A stretch of 64,000 nt of DNA from Nevskiaceae bacterium (GTDB taxonomy: Bacteria; Pseudomonadota; Gammaproteobacteria; Steroidobacterales; Steroidobacteraceae), in assembly GCA_018883185.1 (NCBI GenBank), contig VEQP01000001.1, positions 89,174 to 153,173 on the forward strand, given 5' to 3'. The translations under genes and the position numbers were made by a program. This document shows, piece by piece, positions 1-9,379 of the stretch. Positions within the stretch are counted from its first letter, which is position 1. Each line of letters begins with the position of its first letter. The notes beneath the pieces were generated by a model. It did not search any database, was not told where the DNA came from, and saw nothing but the letters and a program-made list of their open reading frames with translations.

Positions 1-37
1 CATCTCGGGGCGAGCTAGTAGTATTTATAAGCCTGTA

Positions 38-79
38 TTGACAAGGTAACAGTACTGTTCATAGACTAACACTATGAAC
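38..79 (+). promoter_or_regulatory. padR promoter with two palindromes
   Basis: TTGACA (38-43) is a perfect -35, followed after 18 bp by TAGACT (62-67), a fair -10. A perfect 12-bp palindrome AACAGTACTGTT (48-59) lies between them. A second perfect inverted repeat, GTTCATAG / CTATGAAC (57-64 and 72-79, 7-bp spacer), covers the ATG at 74. No Shine-Dalgarno sequence is visible and +1 would fall at or next to the ATG. PadR regulators commonly repress their own promoter at palindromes, so these are good operator candidates (inference). Confidence 0.6.
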
Positions 80-460
80 GAAACGCATACCCGGAAATTC
101 CAGAAAGACCTCAATTCTGGTCTCGTAGCCCTAGTCCTCATGGCGGTGTTAGCCGCCACCGACGAGGACGCCTACGGGTACGACATCGCCAAGCGCCTGC
201 TGCCTCCGGGTGGCGGGGAGCCGCTGTTCAAGGAAGGCACCATCTACCCGGTGCTGCGATCACTGGCTGCGGAGGGCTGGCTCGCGAGCCGCATCGTCCC
301 CTCCTACTCCGGGCCCCCACGGCGTTACTACCGAATCACCCCGGAGGGTAGGGCGGTGCTGGCCGAGTGGAAGGCCACTTGGGCTCATACCCGCGACTTC
401 GTCGACCACTTCATCAACGCCGCCCCCTCGGCGAGCGAACCCACAGGATCTGCGTCATGA
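74..460 (+). CDS. PadR family transcriptional regulator
   Basis: A 128-residue winged-helix repressor of the PadR type. The recognisable core has DEDAYGYDIAKRL (helix 1 region), EGTIYPVLRSLAAEGWL (recognition helix) and a wing ending in RRYYRITPEGRAVL. A short C-terminal helix for dimerisation follows, typical of the small PadR-s2 group. Its stop overlaps the start of the next gene by ATGA, so the two are translationally coupled. PadR genes next to a HAAS/sensor-type membrane protein are a common bacterial pair; ligand and targets are unknown. The palindromes at its promoter suggest autoregulation. Confidence 0.93.
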   Translation: MNETHTRKFQKDLNSGLVALVLMAVLAATDEDAYGYDIAKRLLPPGGGEPLFKEGTIYPVLRSLAAEGWLASRIVPSYSGPPRRYYRITPEGRAVLAEWKATWAHTRDFVDHFINAAPSASEPTGSAS

Positions 461-1410
461 CTGCCAACACCTACCCCACGATCAACGACTACCTGACCGC
501 GCTTCGCCATGCGCTTCAGGGCGCCGACCCCGCGTTGATTCAAGACGCGCTTTACGACGCCGAGCAGCATCTACGAGCCGAACTCGCCGCGCGGCCTCAA
601 CTTGCCGAGGCCGCTGCGATTGTCGAGATCGTCAATTCCTATGGTGCGCCGGACGAAGTCGCCGCGGCCTACCTCGAGACCGAGTCGCGGGTGCAAGCGG
701 CCATGGCAACGCCGCGGTCCGTAGCCGCGAAAGCGCAGAGTGCTGGCGGTGCTGCGGCGGATGTGGGCGTGCTGCGTCGCTTCTTCGGGGTGTACGGCGA
801 CGTGCGCAGCTGGACTGCGCTGTTCTATTGCTTGCTCGCCTTGTTCACCGGCATTTTCTATTTCTCGTTCGTCACCATTGGCCTAACACTCTCGCTCGGT
901 CTATCCATCCTCATCATCGGCGTGCCTTTTTTCGTAGCGTTTATCGGTTCGGCGCGGCTGCTTGCCCTGGTCGAGGGGCGCATCGTCGAGGCTATGACCG
1001 GTGAGCGCATGCCGCGACGCCCCGTCGCCCCGCCGAGCGAGCCATCGTTTTTGCAACGCGTCGGCATGATGCTTAAGGACTGGCGGACGTGGTCGACGCT
1101 CGCCTACGAAGCGCTGATGTTGCCGCTCGGGGTTGTTTACTTCAGCGTGACGATCACTGGGCTCGCCCTCGGTTTCGGTCTACTGGGCGCTGCGCTCGCC
1201 GGTGGCCTGCAATGGTTGGGCCTCAACATCCCTGGCGACATGCAAGTCGAGCTCGGCGGACTGCTCTCGGGGGAGGCCGCCAATCATCCGCTCATGCTGC
1301 TGCTCTATGGCGTGTCTGGCCTCATCGGGGTGACTTTGACGATGCACATGGTGCGCGGCATCGGGCGACTGCATGGCATGCTGGCCAAGCGCATGCTCGT
1401 CCGGGCGTGA
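457..1410 (+). CDS. HAAS/sensor-domain membrane protein, PadR partner
   Basis: A 317-residue protein starting at the ATG of the ATGA overlap with padR. Residues about 10-75 form an alpha-helical HAAS/DUF1700-like segment (TALRHALQGADP, YDAEQHLRAELA). The rest resembles the 'putative sensor' membrane domain, with two pairs of hydrophobic segments (near 130-175 and 225-310) around a loop rich in Arg and Pro. In other bacteria such proteins sit beside PadR regulators and are thought to act in envelope signalling, but no mechanism is established. The family is inferred from layout and helix pattern rather than a catalytic motif. Confidence 0.7.
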   Translation: MTANTYPTINDYLTALRHALQGADPALIQDALYDAEQHLRAELAARPQLAEAAAIVEIVNSYGAPDEVAAAYLETESRVQAAMATPRSVAAKAQSAGGAAADVGVLRRFFGVYGDVRSWTALFYCLLALFTGIFYFSFVTIGLTLSLGLSILIIGVPFFVAFIGSARLLALVEGRIVEAMTGERMPRRPVAPPSEPSFLQRVGMMLKDWRTWSTLAYEALMLPLGVVYFSVTITGLALGFGLLGAALAGGLQWLGLNIPGDMQVELGGLLSGEAANHPLMLLLYGVSGLIGVTLTMHMVRGIGRLHGMLAKRMLVRA

Positions 1411-1415
1411 TACGA

Positions 1416-1921
1416 CTACAGCGACCTCGCGAATACTTTGTCGCGCTGACGATCAGTGCCCAGAACAAACGTCTGAGCGCCTACTTCGGCAAATCCCCGC
1501 TTGCGATAGAACGCGATCGCACGTGGGTTCTGTTCCCACACACCTAACCAGGCCGTTTTGGCACCGCGCTCGCGCAGCGCGGCCAAAGCCGTATCCATCA
1601 GTGTCGTCGCAACGCCCGCACCGTGAAACTCGCTGCGCAGGTAGAAGCGAAGAATCTCGCCGGGGGCCTCGGCGCTCACGCAGGTCGGTGCTGCACCCCA
1701 TCTCAACTGGGTGAATCCCGCGAGTTCATGGTTTACTTCGGCTAGTAACGTCAATCGGTCGTTGGCGGCGATTTCGGCTGCTTGGATAGTTTCGCCGTAA
1801 CTTTGCAAACAGTGCATCGCCATGTCGGCTGCGGTATTCATCGTGCCGAAGGCTTCGCGAAAGGTGTATTCCGCAAGCTCCGCCAACGCTTGGGCGTCGC
1901 TCCGCTGGGCAGGGCGGATGC

Positions 1922-1928
<7 letters not shown>
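1416..1928 (-). CDS. GNAT family N-acetyltransferase
   Basis: A 170-residue GNAT-fold protein. The acetyl-CoA pyrophosphate loop is visible as FHGAGVATTLM (R/Q-x-x-G-x-G/A type) after the strand ILRFYLRSEF. The C-terminal motif ENPRAIAFYRKRGFAEVG is the usual GNAT motif B with the Tyr that often acts as general acid. The substrate cannot be predicted. It overlaps the 3' end of cysK by 7 bp on the same strand, so it is probably the last gene of a ybaN-cysK-GNAT operon. That hints at, but does not prove, a link to cysteine or amino-acid metabolism. Confidence 0.88.
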
Positions 1929-2917
<989 letters not shown>

Positions 2918-2929
2918 TCAGAAAATCAC

Positions 2930-3295
2930 TCACGGCTCTCTCGGCTCTGGTCTACGCCATAGCCACGTCGCGATAGCGACGAGCAGTACGCCCACGCCCG
3001 CCGTCCAAGGCGATATTCCTTGCCACACGACGACGATGACCCAGCCCACGGCCATACCCAGTGCTGCCAGGTGCTTGCCACGTCGACTCACGCGGCGACC
3101 GTCCTCCCAGTCACGTAGTGCGCGACCGAATCGAGGATGTGCGAGGAGTTTGGCGCGCCACTCGGGCGAACCCTTGCTGAGCGCCCACGCACCCACGAGC
3201 AGAAATACCGTGGTCGGCATCAATGGGATAAAGGCGTTGATCATGCCGATGCCGACACTTGTGAAGCCGAGAATTCGCCAGAAAAAGAGCGGCAT
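2930..3295 (-). CDS. YbaN-like DUF454 inner-membrane protein
   Basis: About 121 residues from the ATG at 3295; an ATG at 3331 would add 12 residues without family resemblance. The pattern is that of YbaN/DUF454. A first membrane helix holds the signature NAFIPLMPTTVFLLVGAWAL. A polar segment SPEWRAKLLAHPRFG follows, with an Arg/Lys-rich stretch and then two hydrophobic helices separated by a short turn. The function of the family is unknown. It is the first gene of the minus-strand set leading into cysK and is divergent from the MOSC gene. Confidence 0.82.
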   Translation of the reverse strand: MPLFFWRILGFTSVGIGMINAFIPLMPTTVFLLVGAWALSKGSPEWRAKLLAHPRFGRALRDWEDGRRVSRRGKHLAALGMAVGWVIVVVWQGISPWTAGVGVLLVAIATWLWRRPEPREP

Positions 3296-3356
3296 GGCGG
3301 CCGCAGCATACCCGAAATGGGTGTCACCCATCCGGCAATGACAGCCGCCGCTTCGC

Positions 3357-3362
3357 TATCAT
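3357..3362 (+). promoter_or_regulatory. -10 hexamer of MOSC gene, leaderless type
   Basis: TATCAT lies exactly 6 nt before the ATG at 3369. No Shine-Dalgarno sequence precedes that ATG, so +1 would coincide with the start codon. No convincing -35 is visible. Confidence 0.4.
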
Positions 3363-3368
3363 GGGGCG

Positions 3369-4148
3369 ATGAGCGCCGGTTCTCTTCGAATACATTCCCT
3401 GCACGTCTATCCGCTGAAGTCCTCTCGTGTGGTCGACCTCACCGAAGTGCGGGTAGGTCCACGTGGTCTCGAGCACGATCGGCAGTGGCTGATCGTCACA
3501 ACGGCTGGTCGCTTCGTCTCGCAGCGCAGCCACCCGACGCTGGCCCTGCTCGTGGCACACGCCGATGAGAGCGGTGTCTCGCTCGCACATCCTCGGGCGG
3601 GTTCGATTCGACTCGATGCGCCGGGCGTGATGGGCGCCTCGCCCGATTCCGCTCGACGTGTCACGGTGTGGAAGCGCGAAATCGAAGCGATCGATGCTGG
3701 TGACGCCGCCGCCGAGTTCGCCACCACTTTGATCGGTGAATCTGCGCGCATCGTCGCCGGCGTTTCTGATCATTTCGCGGATGGGTACCCCCTCTTAGTC
3801 TGTACGCTGGCTTCGCTTGAGGATCTGAACCGTCGTCTCCCCGAGCCCTTGCCTATGAGTCGCTTCCGGCCGAACCTTGTTATCGAAGGTGCGGACCCAT
3901 GGCAGGAAGACCGAATCCGGCAGCTTCGTGTGGGTGATTTACGCTTGAAGCTCGTCAAAGCTTGCACACGCTGTGTGATGACCAGTATCGATCAGCTCAC
4001 CGGCAGAAAGGGATTGAGTCCGCTACCGGTGCTACGCGAGTTCCGCTTCGACGATAACGTCGGTGGCGTGACCTTCGGGTGGAATGCGCGCCTCGAGGGC
4101 GGCGTCGGCGGCAGACTTCGGGTTGGGGATTTTGTTGAAGCCATCTAG
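3369..4148 (+). CDS. MOSC domain protein, YcbX/mARC-like
   Basis: A 259-residue protein with an N-terminal beta-barrel MOSC_N module (residues about 5-120, IHSLHVYPLKSS and RGLEHDRQWLIV) and a C-terminal MOSC domain. The conserved FRPNLVI is near residue 165. The candidate molybdenum-ligating Cys sits in KACTRCVMTSID near residues 200-205, as in YcbX and mARC. Such proteins bind sulfurated molybdenum cofactor and reduce N-hydroxylated compounds with a separate redox partner. There is no fused 2Fe-2S ferredoxin domain, unlike E. coli YcbX, so an external electron donor is needed if it is an enzyme. Confidence 0.88.
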   Translation: MSAGSLRIHSLHVYPLKSSRVVDLTEVRVGPRGLEHDRQWLIVTTAGRFVSQRSHPTLALLVAHADESGVSLAHPRAGSIRLDAPGVMGASPDSARRVTVWKREIEAIDAGDAAAEFATTLIGESARIVAGVSDHFADGYPLLVCTLASLEDLNRRLPEPLPMSRFRPNLVIEGADPWQEDRIRQLRVGDLRLKLVKACTRCVMTSIDQLTGRKGLSPLPVLREFRFDDNVGGVTFGWNARLEGGVGGRLRVGDFVEAI

Positions 4149-4179
4149 CGCCCTACTCACGAATAACATCGGATCATCT

Positions 4180-4881
4180 ATGAACTACGTCATCACCCCG
4201 CCAGTCCAAATTTCGCTGCCGGTGCAGGGCACTGAAGCGCGTTTCCCTGTGCGCCGCGTGTATTGCGTCGGGCGTAACTACGAAGCGCATGCACGCGAGA
4301 TGGGCACGGACCCAACGCGGGAGTTACCGTTCCTGTTCCAGAAGCCGACCGATGCGGTTGTCAGTGGTATGACGTCGATCCCGTATCCACCGCAGACCCG
4401 CAACCTGCATCACGAGATCGAACTCGTGGTGGCGATCGGCAAACGGGGCGTGAATGTGTCGCCCGTCGAGGCGACTACGCTCGTGTTCGGTTATGGGGTT
4501 GGCCTTGATCTGACGCGGCGCGATCTACAGCAGGCAGCCAAAGATGCCGGCAAGCCCTGGGAGTGGGGCAAGGCGTTTGACAACTCCGCTCCGTGTTCCG
4601 CCCTCGTACCTGCGGCGACGATCGGCCATCCTGACTCGGGCCGCATCTGGTTGTCGGTAAACGGCGTCATCAAGCAGGAAGCGGATATTTCGGAACTGAT
4701 CTGGTCGGTTCCCGAGGTGATTGCTTTCATCTCAGCGTCTATGATCCTGCAGCCCGGCGATCTCATTTTCACCGGCACGCCCGCAGGTGTAGGGCCTCTT
4801 GTGCCTGCCGATCGGGTGCAGGGTGGTATCAACGGTATCGGAACCCTTGAGGTCATCATCAGTGACAGCGCTCATCATTGA
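4180..4881 (+). CDS. fumarylacetoacetate hydrolase family; fumarylpyruvate hydrolase type
   Basis: A 233-residue FAH-fold hydrolase. I start it at the ATG at 4180, because the sequence from there (RFPVRRVYCVGRNYEAHAREMG) matches the family N-terminus. Divalent-metal ligands are visible as the two Glu of LHHEIELVVAIG and the Asp of GVGLDLTRRD. Length and motifs fit fumarylpyruvate hydrolase of the gentisate route better than the longer fumarylacetoacetase. The next gene is a zeta-class GST isomerase 13 bp downstream, as in gentisate clusters that lead to fumarate and pyruvate. No gentisate dioxygenase is present in the window. Confidence 0.85.
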   Translation: MNYVITPPVQISLPVQGTEARFPVRRVYCVGRNYEAHAREMGTDPTRELPFLFQKPTDAVVSGMTSIPYPPQTRNLHHEIELVVAIGKRGVNVSPVEATTLVFGYGVGLDLTRRDLQQAAKDAGKPWEWGKAFDNSAPCSALVPAATIGHPDSGRIWLSVNGVIKQEADISELIWSVPEVIAFISASMILQPGDLIFTGTPAGVGPLVPADRVQGGINGIGTLEVIISDSAHH

Positions 4882-4894
4882 TCCAAACACGCCG

Positions 4895-5539
4895 ATGCGT
4901 TTACACGGCTATTGGCGCAGTTCCGCCGCGTATCGAGTTCGCATTGCGGTTCGACTCAAGGGGCTCGCGCTTGAAGAAAGCTTTCATGCGTTGCCGAAGG
5001 CAGAGCATCGACAAGATGCGTTCCTCGCACTCAATCCGCAGGGCTTGGTGCCTGCCTTGCAGACCGCGCAGGGCGTGATCACGCAGTCCATGGCGATCAT
5101 CGAATATTTGGATGAGGTGTTTACGGAGCCTCGCATGCTGCCTGCGGATCCTTACGCCCGAGCCGTGGTACGCGGCATGGCCGGCATCGTTTGTGCCGAC
5201 GTTCATCCCCTCAACAACCTCCGCGTACTCAATTATTTGCGCGCCGAACTCGGCGCCGATGAACCGCGGGTCAACCGCTGGATCAATCATTGGATCAGCG
5301 AGGGCTTTCAAGGCCTCGAGGCACTGGCGAAACGTCATTCGTCAGCGCAGCGCTTCTGTTTCGGTGACAGTGCGACGCTCGCGGACGTGTGTCTCGTACC
5401 GCAGATGTTCAACGCACGGCGCTTCAATTGCCCCCTCGATGCGTATCCGACGTTGGTCGCGATCGATAAGCATTGCCGCAGTCTCGATGCGTTTCGTCTT
5501 GCGGCACCCGACCTGCAGCCAGACGCGGTGCTGCAATAA
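4895..5539 (+). CDS. maleylpyruvate / maleylacetoacetate isomerase, zeta-class GST
   Basis: A 214-residue GST-fold isomerase using glutathione to convert a cis (maleyl) to a trans (fumaryl) intermediate. The N-terminal signature is RLHGYWRSSAAYRVRIA, with the zeta-class SS-x2-YRVRIA element. The thioredoxin-like half ends at QSMAIIEYLDE, and an all-helical half follows with ATLADVCLVPQ. I chose the ATG at 4895 because family members start 2-4 residues before the LHGYWRSS element; an in-frame GTG lies at 4862. Its pairing with the FAH-type gene points to the gentisate or homogentisate pathway. Confidence 0.88.
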   Translation: MRLHGYWRSSAAYRVRIAVRLKGLALEESFHALPKAEHRQDAFLALNPQGLVPALQTAQGVITQSMAIIEYLDEVFTEPRMLPADPYARAVVRGMAGIVCADVHPLNNLRVLNYLRAELGADEPRVNRWINHWISEGFQGLEALAKRHSSAQRFCFGDSATLADVCLVPQMFNARRFNCPLDAYPTLVAIDKHCRSLDAFRLAAPDLQPDAVLQ

Positions 5540-5556
5540 CCATCACGCAATCGTTT

Positions 5557-6378
5557 TCAAGGCTCCGCGCCGAGAAACTCCTCGATCAGACTCGCCAATC
5601 GCTCGGGTGCAGCTTCCCACATGCCGTGGGCAAGCTCGGCGAGCTCGATAGTGCGAGCGTCTTGTCGTAGCGCGATTGCGCGGCCCGTCGCCTCCCACAA
5701 GTCGTCCTTGGGACGCATGATCATCAACGGTTGTTTTATCTGGCTCAGCGCGGCGGTCATCTCGTAGTTGACGATGGCTCTTGCGCCACGCTCGCGAGCG
5801 CCCGGACGCATTTTCTCGGCGTAGGTCCGCAGCACGCTGTCGCGCGACTGCGTGGGTCCACGCCAGTGCCACGAGCGGCGCCATTCTTCCCGTGCCCAGT
5901 CGCCGTGCTCGTCGAACGGTATGGGTGTTTGCGCGCCGAATGAGGCGCGTTCGTCCGCGCTAAACACGGGCACTGCGGCCAGTATGACTCGGCGGATCTG
6001 CAACGATGAATCGAGAGCGAGTTGCGTAGCGACGGCCGCGCCCGTGTGATACCCGAGCACATCGATGCCGACCTTACCGTAACCGAGAGCTGTGATCGCA
6101 TCGATGATGGCGAGTGCGTAGTGCTCGATGTTTTGCGGATCAGGCGCGGGGTCGGACATGCCGAAACCAGGCAGATCCAGCGCGTAGACATCGCGATCCA
6201 CCGCGAGTAACGGCATGACCGGCTCGAATATTTGCCCTGAATTCGGCACATGATGAAGGCAAAACAACGGCGGTCTTCCGGCCGCGGTCGCCGGAGATAC
6301 CCGGAAGTGGAGTTGCCCGAAGCGGCACGGCGCATAGCCTCGAGACACGCTCGGTCTGTCCCGTCGGTCAACAGCCAC
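5557..6378 (-). CDS. alpha/beta hydrolase-fold protein, nucleophile Ser replaced by His
   Basis: A 273-residue alpha/beta hydrolase fold starting at GTG 6378. The oxyanion-hole region LHHVPNSG, the DLPGFGMSDP loop, the acid-region Asp (RPKDDLWEAT) and a late His (ELAHGMWEAAPE) are all present. The nucleophile elbow, normally G-x-S-x-G, reads GYHTG, so Ser is replaced by His. The same substitution is found in the paralogue at 11029-11841, and both begin homology at RGYA..(F/Y)GQ(L/I)H. That makes this a subfamily trait rather than random damage. The reaction is unknown. It is convergent with the GST gene and could act on the same catabolic route. Confidence 0.82.
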   Translation of the reverse strand: MAVDRRDRPSVSRGYAPCRFGQLHFRVSPATAAGRPPLFCLHHVPNSGQIFEPVMPLLAVDRDVYALDLPGFGMSDPAPDPQNIEHYALAIIDAITALGYGKVGIDVLGYHTGAAVATQLALDSSLQIRRVILAAVPVFSADERASFGAQTPIPFDEHGDWAREEWRRSWHWRGPTQSRDSVLRTYAEKMRPGARERGARAIVNYEMTAALSQIKQPLMIMRPKDDLWEATGRAIALRQDARTIELAELAHGMWEAAPERLASLIEEFLGAEP

Positions 6379-6401
6379 GGGCAGCTGAGCGCGGCAGGTA
6401 C

Positions 6402-9275
6402 TCAGTTCGTGCGCGCAACGCGGAAGCCGCGTGTGCTTGAGCGAGCGCCAACCGCATCTTCAGTCCGCGCCGTGGCACGCACGGCATCAGCGCCATCGAA
6501 CCACGAGCCGCCGCGTACCACGCGACGATCGCAATCGCCCGAAGTGTCTGCGATACCCGAGCTTGGCGCGTTGCGATAGGTGTCGCTCCAGCAGTCGAGG
6601 ATCCATTCTTCCGCATTACCGAAGAGGTCGTGCACCCCGAACGGATTCGGTTGAAAGCTGCCGACCGGTGCCGTACCCGCATGTCGATCACGGCAATCAA
6701 ACGGCGTCTCGAGTCCAAGCGAGCCTCGGCCTGTGGCGTCCGCTACGTTCGCAAAGCGACAGGCATCGGCGGGGTTTTCACCCCAGAACCGCTCTCCCTC
6801 GGTACCTGCGCGAACGGTGTATTCCCACTCGGCTTCGGTGATCAGACGATAGTTATGCCCGGTTCGCACGCCTAACCATTCGGCGTAGGCCTTGGCATCG
6901 TCCCAACTAATGCAGACGACGGGGTCATTCTCGGTTTGCGGAAAGCCGGGGCTGTTCCATCCGGCCTGCGCGTTGACACGGAATTTTTTGGCGTTAAATG
7001 TGGCGCAGCCAAGGCCGCCCGCGCGACTGGTTTCGCGCACGAACCGCGCGTACTGCGACCAAGTGACCTCATGCTTGCCGATAGCGAATGTTCCCGGGAT
7101 GGTCACGGTGCGGGCTGGTCCCTCGTTGGGACGTCGAGCCTTGCGGTAATCGGCAAGACCCATTTCAAAGCGGCCCGGCGGCACCACCACCATCTCGGGG
7201 CAGTCTGGGCAATCACGAAACACCGTTCCAGCGCCGAGTTGCTGTAGGTCACCCACGTTGCTGCCGGAGACTACGGACGTCTGCGTCGGGGCTGGGTTTG
7301 CAGTCGCCGGCGCGTTGGCGCGATTGGGGTTGTTGGCGGTCATGGCCGTGGGCGGCGGGTTCGATCCGCCGCTCTGAATCGAGCGCAAGCGTGCATTGGC
7401 GACGCCGGCAAACAGGCCTTGCGGGAACGCAGAGAGGTAAGCCTGGATTTCCTCTGGATTCTTTGAGTCGCGGACCGACTCCCACAGTGCGCGATCGTCC
7501 GTCGGCAGTGCGGCGACCATCATCTGTGGTTGCGCGGCCATTTCTGTGGGGCGATTCCCGGCGATCGCAGGGGTGAAATAGAACTCCCCCACGGCCTGGT
7601 CGTACAGTGCCGGCACCTGTTCGTGTCCCACGGACTTGGCGAGTGTTACCACTTCTTGCCGAGTGCGCTTGAGCATCTGATCGACCGGCACTCCCGGACG
7701 CGTCATCTCCCGCAAAAGCACTCGCGTGAAGAGTCCGTTCGGATCCGGGTCGGCCGGCGTCAAATAGTCGAGGGCGGTTTGGCCTGCGCCCGCCGAGAAG
7801 AGAATCATCTGTCCTGTCGCGGCGGTGGTCGGCGCGAGGCCGCGCGTGCCGCCGATGCTGCGCGTGCCCACTTTCGGGAAAGGGTTATCACGACAAGCGT
7901 CGACGATGGCGACCGAGAAGCGAACTTTCTGTTCGGCCAGATCATCGAGCACGCGCTGCAGCATCACAGCGTCATCCTTCACCTGCTCTTCGTTGTCCGC
8001 CGAGATATTTGTGGGCAGTAGGTAGTTGGCGGCACCGAGCTGTACGCCATGCCCCGCGTAGAAGAACACCGCTTCGCTGCCACCATCGAGCCGTGACTTG
8101 AAATCACGCATCGCCTGGCGCAGCGCACGATCATCTAGATCCATGCGCAACAGAACGTCGAAGCCAAGATTATCGAGCGCCGCTGCCATGGCCTCAGCGT
8201 CTGCACGTGAATTGCGCAGGCTCGGGACTGTGGCGTAGTTCTGGTTGCCGATAACGAGCGCAACGCGCGAGGGGCCGCGCGGTTCGGGCGCGGCGGACGT
8301 GGGCGCGGCGGACGTGGGCTCGCCGGTGGTCGATGCTGCGATCGGTGCGGGTTGTGCAGCGGGTGAGGTCAGTGACGGCTGTGGGGTCGGCGGTGACGAG
8401 GGCGTCGCTTGATTCACCACGGCCGAATTGGCGGCGAGCGCAGCAACAATGGATCCCCCCGTTAGGGTCGAGCTTTGTGCGGCAGCCGCGGGTGTGGCCG
8501 CCGCAGATGCGGCGACGGCCGGTGCCGATGAAACGGGTTCTGCGGGTGGCGACGCCGGTTCCGCCGCGGACAGCGTTCGTGTGCTTTCGCTCGCAACGCT
8601 CGCGACGGCAGCCGGCGCGGAGGCAGCGTCGGCTACGGCCCCCTGAAATCGGTCCTCGCGCCACAACCCTGACTGCAAGACGCGGCCGGCGGCATCGTAC
8701 AGCGTGCCCGTGCCCCAACGCTTGCTCTCGCGAAACTCGCCGACATACTTCGAGCCGTCGGGTTGGGTGTCCGACCCCTGACCCTCGCGTTCATCGCCGC
8801 GAAATTGGCCGACGTAAACACGACCACTCGGCCAGGTGTAGGTGCCCTGACCGTTCTTTTCGTCATCGCGCCACTCGCCCACGTACTTCATGCCGTTGGA
8901 GCTCGTGTAGGTGCCAACGCCGTTGAACATGCCGTCGCGAAAGTCGCCGGCGTACACGAAGTTCTTTTCCGAGGTGTAGATGCCCTGACCGTGGAACTTG
9001 TCGTCGCGGAACTCGCCGACATAACGATCGCCGTTCGGCCAAGTGGCCGTGCCTTGCCCGTTGTACTTGCCGTTACGGAATTCGCCGGTGTACAGGGCCC
9101 CCTCGGTTGTCGTGTAGTTGCCGATGCAGTTGTTCCAGCCCACCCGGGAAGTGCCTTTGCAGGGCGGGAGTGGCTTTTTGGCCGCCGTGGGCGCTTGAGC
9201 GTGGAGGGGCTGAAGGGTCAGGCACAGCAGTGCGACTGCCCAAAAAGCCCGATTTTTCACGAAAAGCGAAAGCAT
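6402..9275 (-). CDS. secreted MORN-repeat / caspase / SUMF1-like fusion
   Basis: A 957-residue protein with four parts. Residues 1-26 are a signal peptide ending LHAQA. Residues about 60-215 hold six full MORN repeats and a partial one, each of the YxGEFRxxxxxGxG type. A long Ala/Pro/Ser linker follows (about 215-335). A peptidase C14 caspase domain starts at RVALVIGNQNYA, with the catalytic His in FFYAGHGVQ and Cys in VDACRDNPFP. After a second low-complexity linker the C-terminus (about 690-955) is an FGE-sulfatase/SUMF1-like domain (GRFEMG, IGKHEVTWSQYARF, FGNAEEW, RVVRGGSW, GFRVAR). The Cys pair of true formylglycine-generating enzymes after RGGSW is absent, so that domain is probably a binding module. 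The target is unknown. Confidence 0.9.
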   Translation of the reverse strand: MLSLFVKNRAFWAVALLCLTLQPLHAQAPTAAKKPLPPCKGTSRVGWNNCIGNYTTTEGALYTGEFRNGKYNGQGTATWPNGDRYVGEFRDDKFHGQGIYTSEKNFVYAGDFRDGMFNGVGTYTSSNGMKYVGEWRDDEKNGQGTYTWPSGRVYVGQFRGDEREGQGSDTQPDGSKYVGEFRESKRWGTGTLYDAAGRVLQSGLWREDRFQGAVADAASAPAAVASVASESTRTLSAAEPASPPAEPVSSAPAVAASAAATPAAAAQSSTLTGGSIVAALAANSAVVNQATPSSPPTPQPSLTSPAAQPAPIAASTTGEPTSAAPTSAAPEPRGPSRVALVIGNQNYATVPSLRNSRADAEAMAAALDNLGFDVLLRMDLDDRALRQAMRDFKSRLDGGSEAVFFYAGHGVQLGAANYLLPTNISADNEEQVKDDAVMLQRVLDDLAEQKVRFSVAIVDACRDNPFPKVGTRSIGGTRGLAPTTAATGQMILFSAGAGQTALDYLTPADPDPNGLFTRVLLREMTRPGVPVDQMLKRTRQEVVTLAKSVGHEQVPALYDQAVGEFYFTPAIAGNRPTEMAAQPQMMVAALPTDDRALWESVRDSKNPEEIQAYLSAFPQGLFAGVANARLRSIQSGGSNPPPTAMTANNPNRANAPATANPAPTQTSVVSGSNVGDLQQLGAGTVFRDCPDCPEMVVVPPGRFEMGLADYRKARRPNEGPARTVTIPGTFAIGKHEVTWSQYARFVRETSRAGGLGCATFNAKKFRVNAQAGWNSPGFPQTENDPVVCISWDDAKAYAEWLGVRTGHNYRLITEAEWEYTVRAGTEGERFWGENPADACRFANVADATGRGSLGLETPFDCRDRHAGTAPVGSFQPNPFGVHDLFGNAEEWILDCWSDTYRNAPSSGIADTSGDCDRRVVRGGSWFDGADAVRATARTEDAVGARSSTRGFRVARTN

Positions 9276-9367
9276 GGCGAAACTACCGATATAGGGACGT
9301 TGACCAACTTCGAAGTCTGCCCAAAGCGGGGAAATGTTTAAAGAGTGGGCGTGCTGCCGGTCGCGCC

Positions 9368-9373
9368 TATAAT
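9368..9373 (+). promoter_or_regulatory. perfect TATAAT -10 placed for a leaderless start
   Basis: TATAAT is a consensus -10 with exactly 6 nt between it and the ATG at 9380. No ribosome-binding site precedes this ATG. Transcription would begin at or within a base of the start codon. The -35 region is weak. Confidence 0.55.
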
Positions 9374-9379
9374 TCGCCT

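Noticed and set aside
6402..7200. Active formylglycine-generating enzyme at the C-terminus of the caspase fusion
   Set aside because: The segment after RGGSW lacks the cysteines needed for copper binding and catalysis, so only the fold is claimed.
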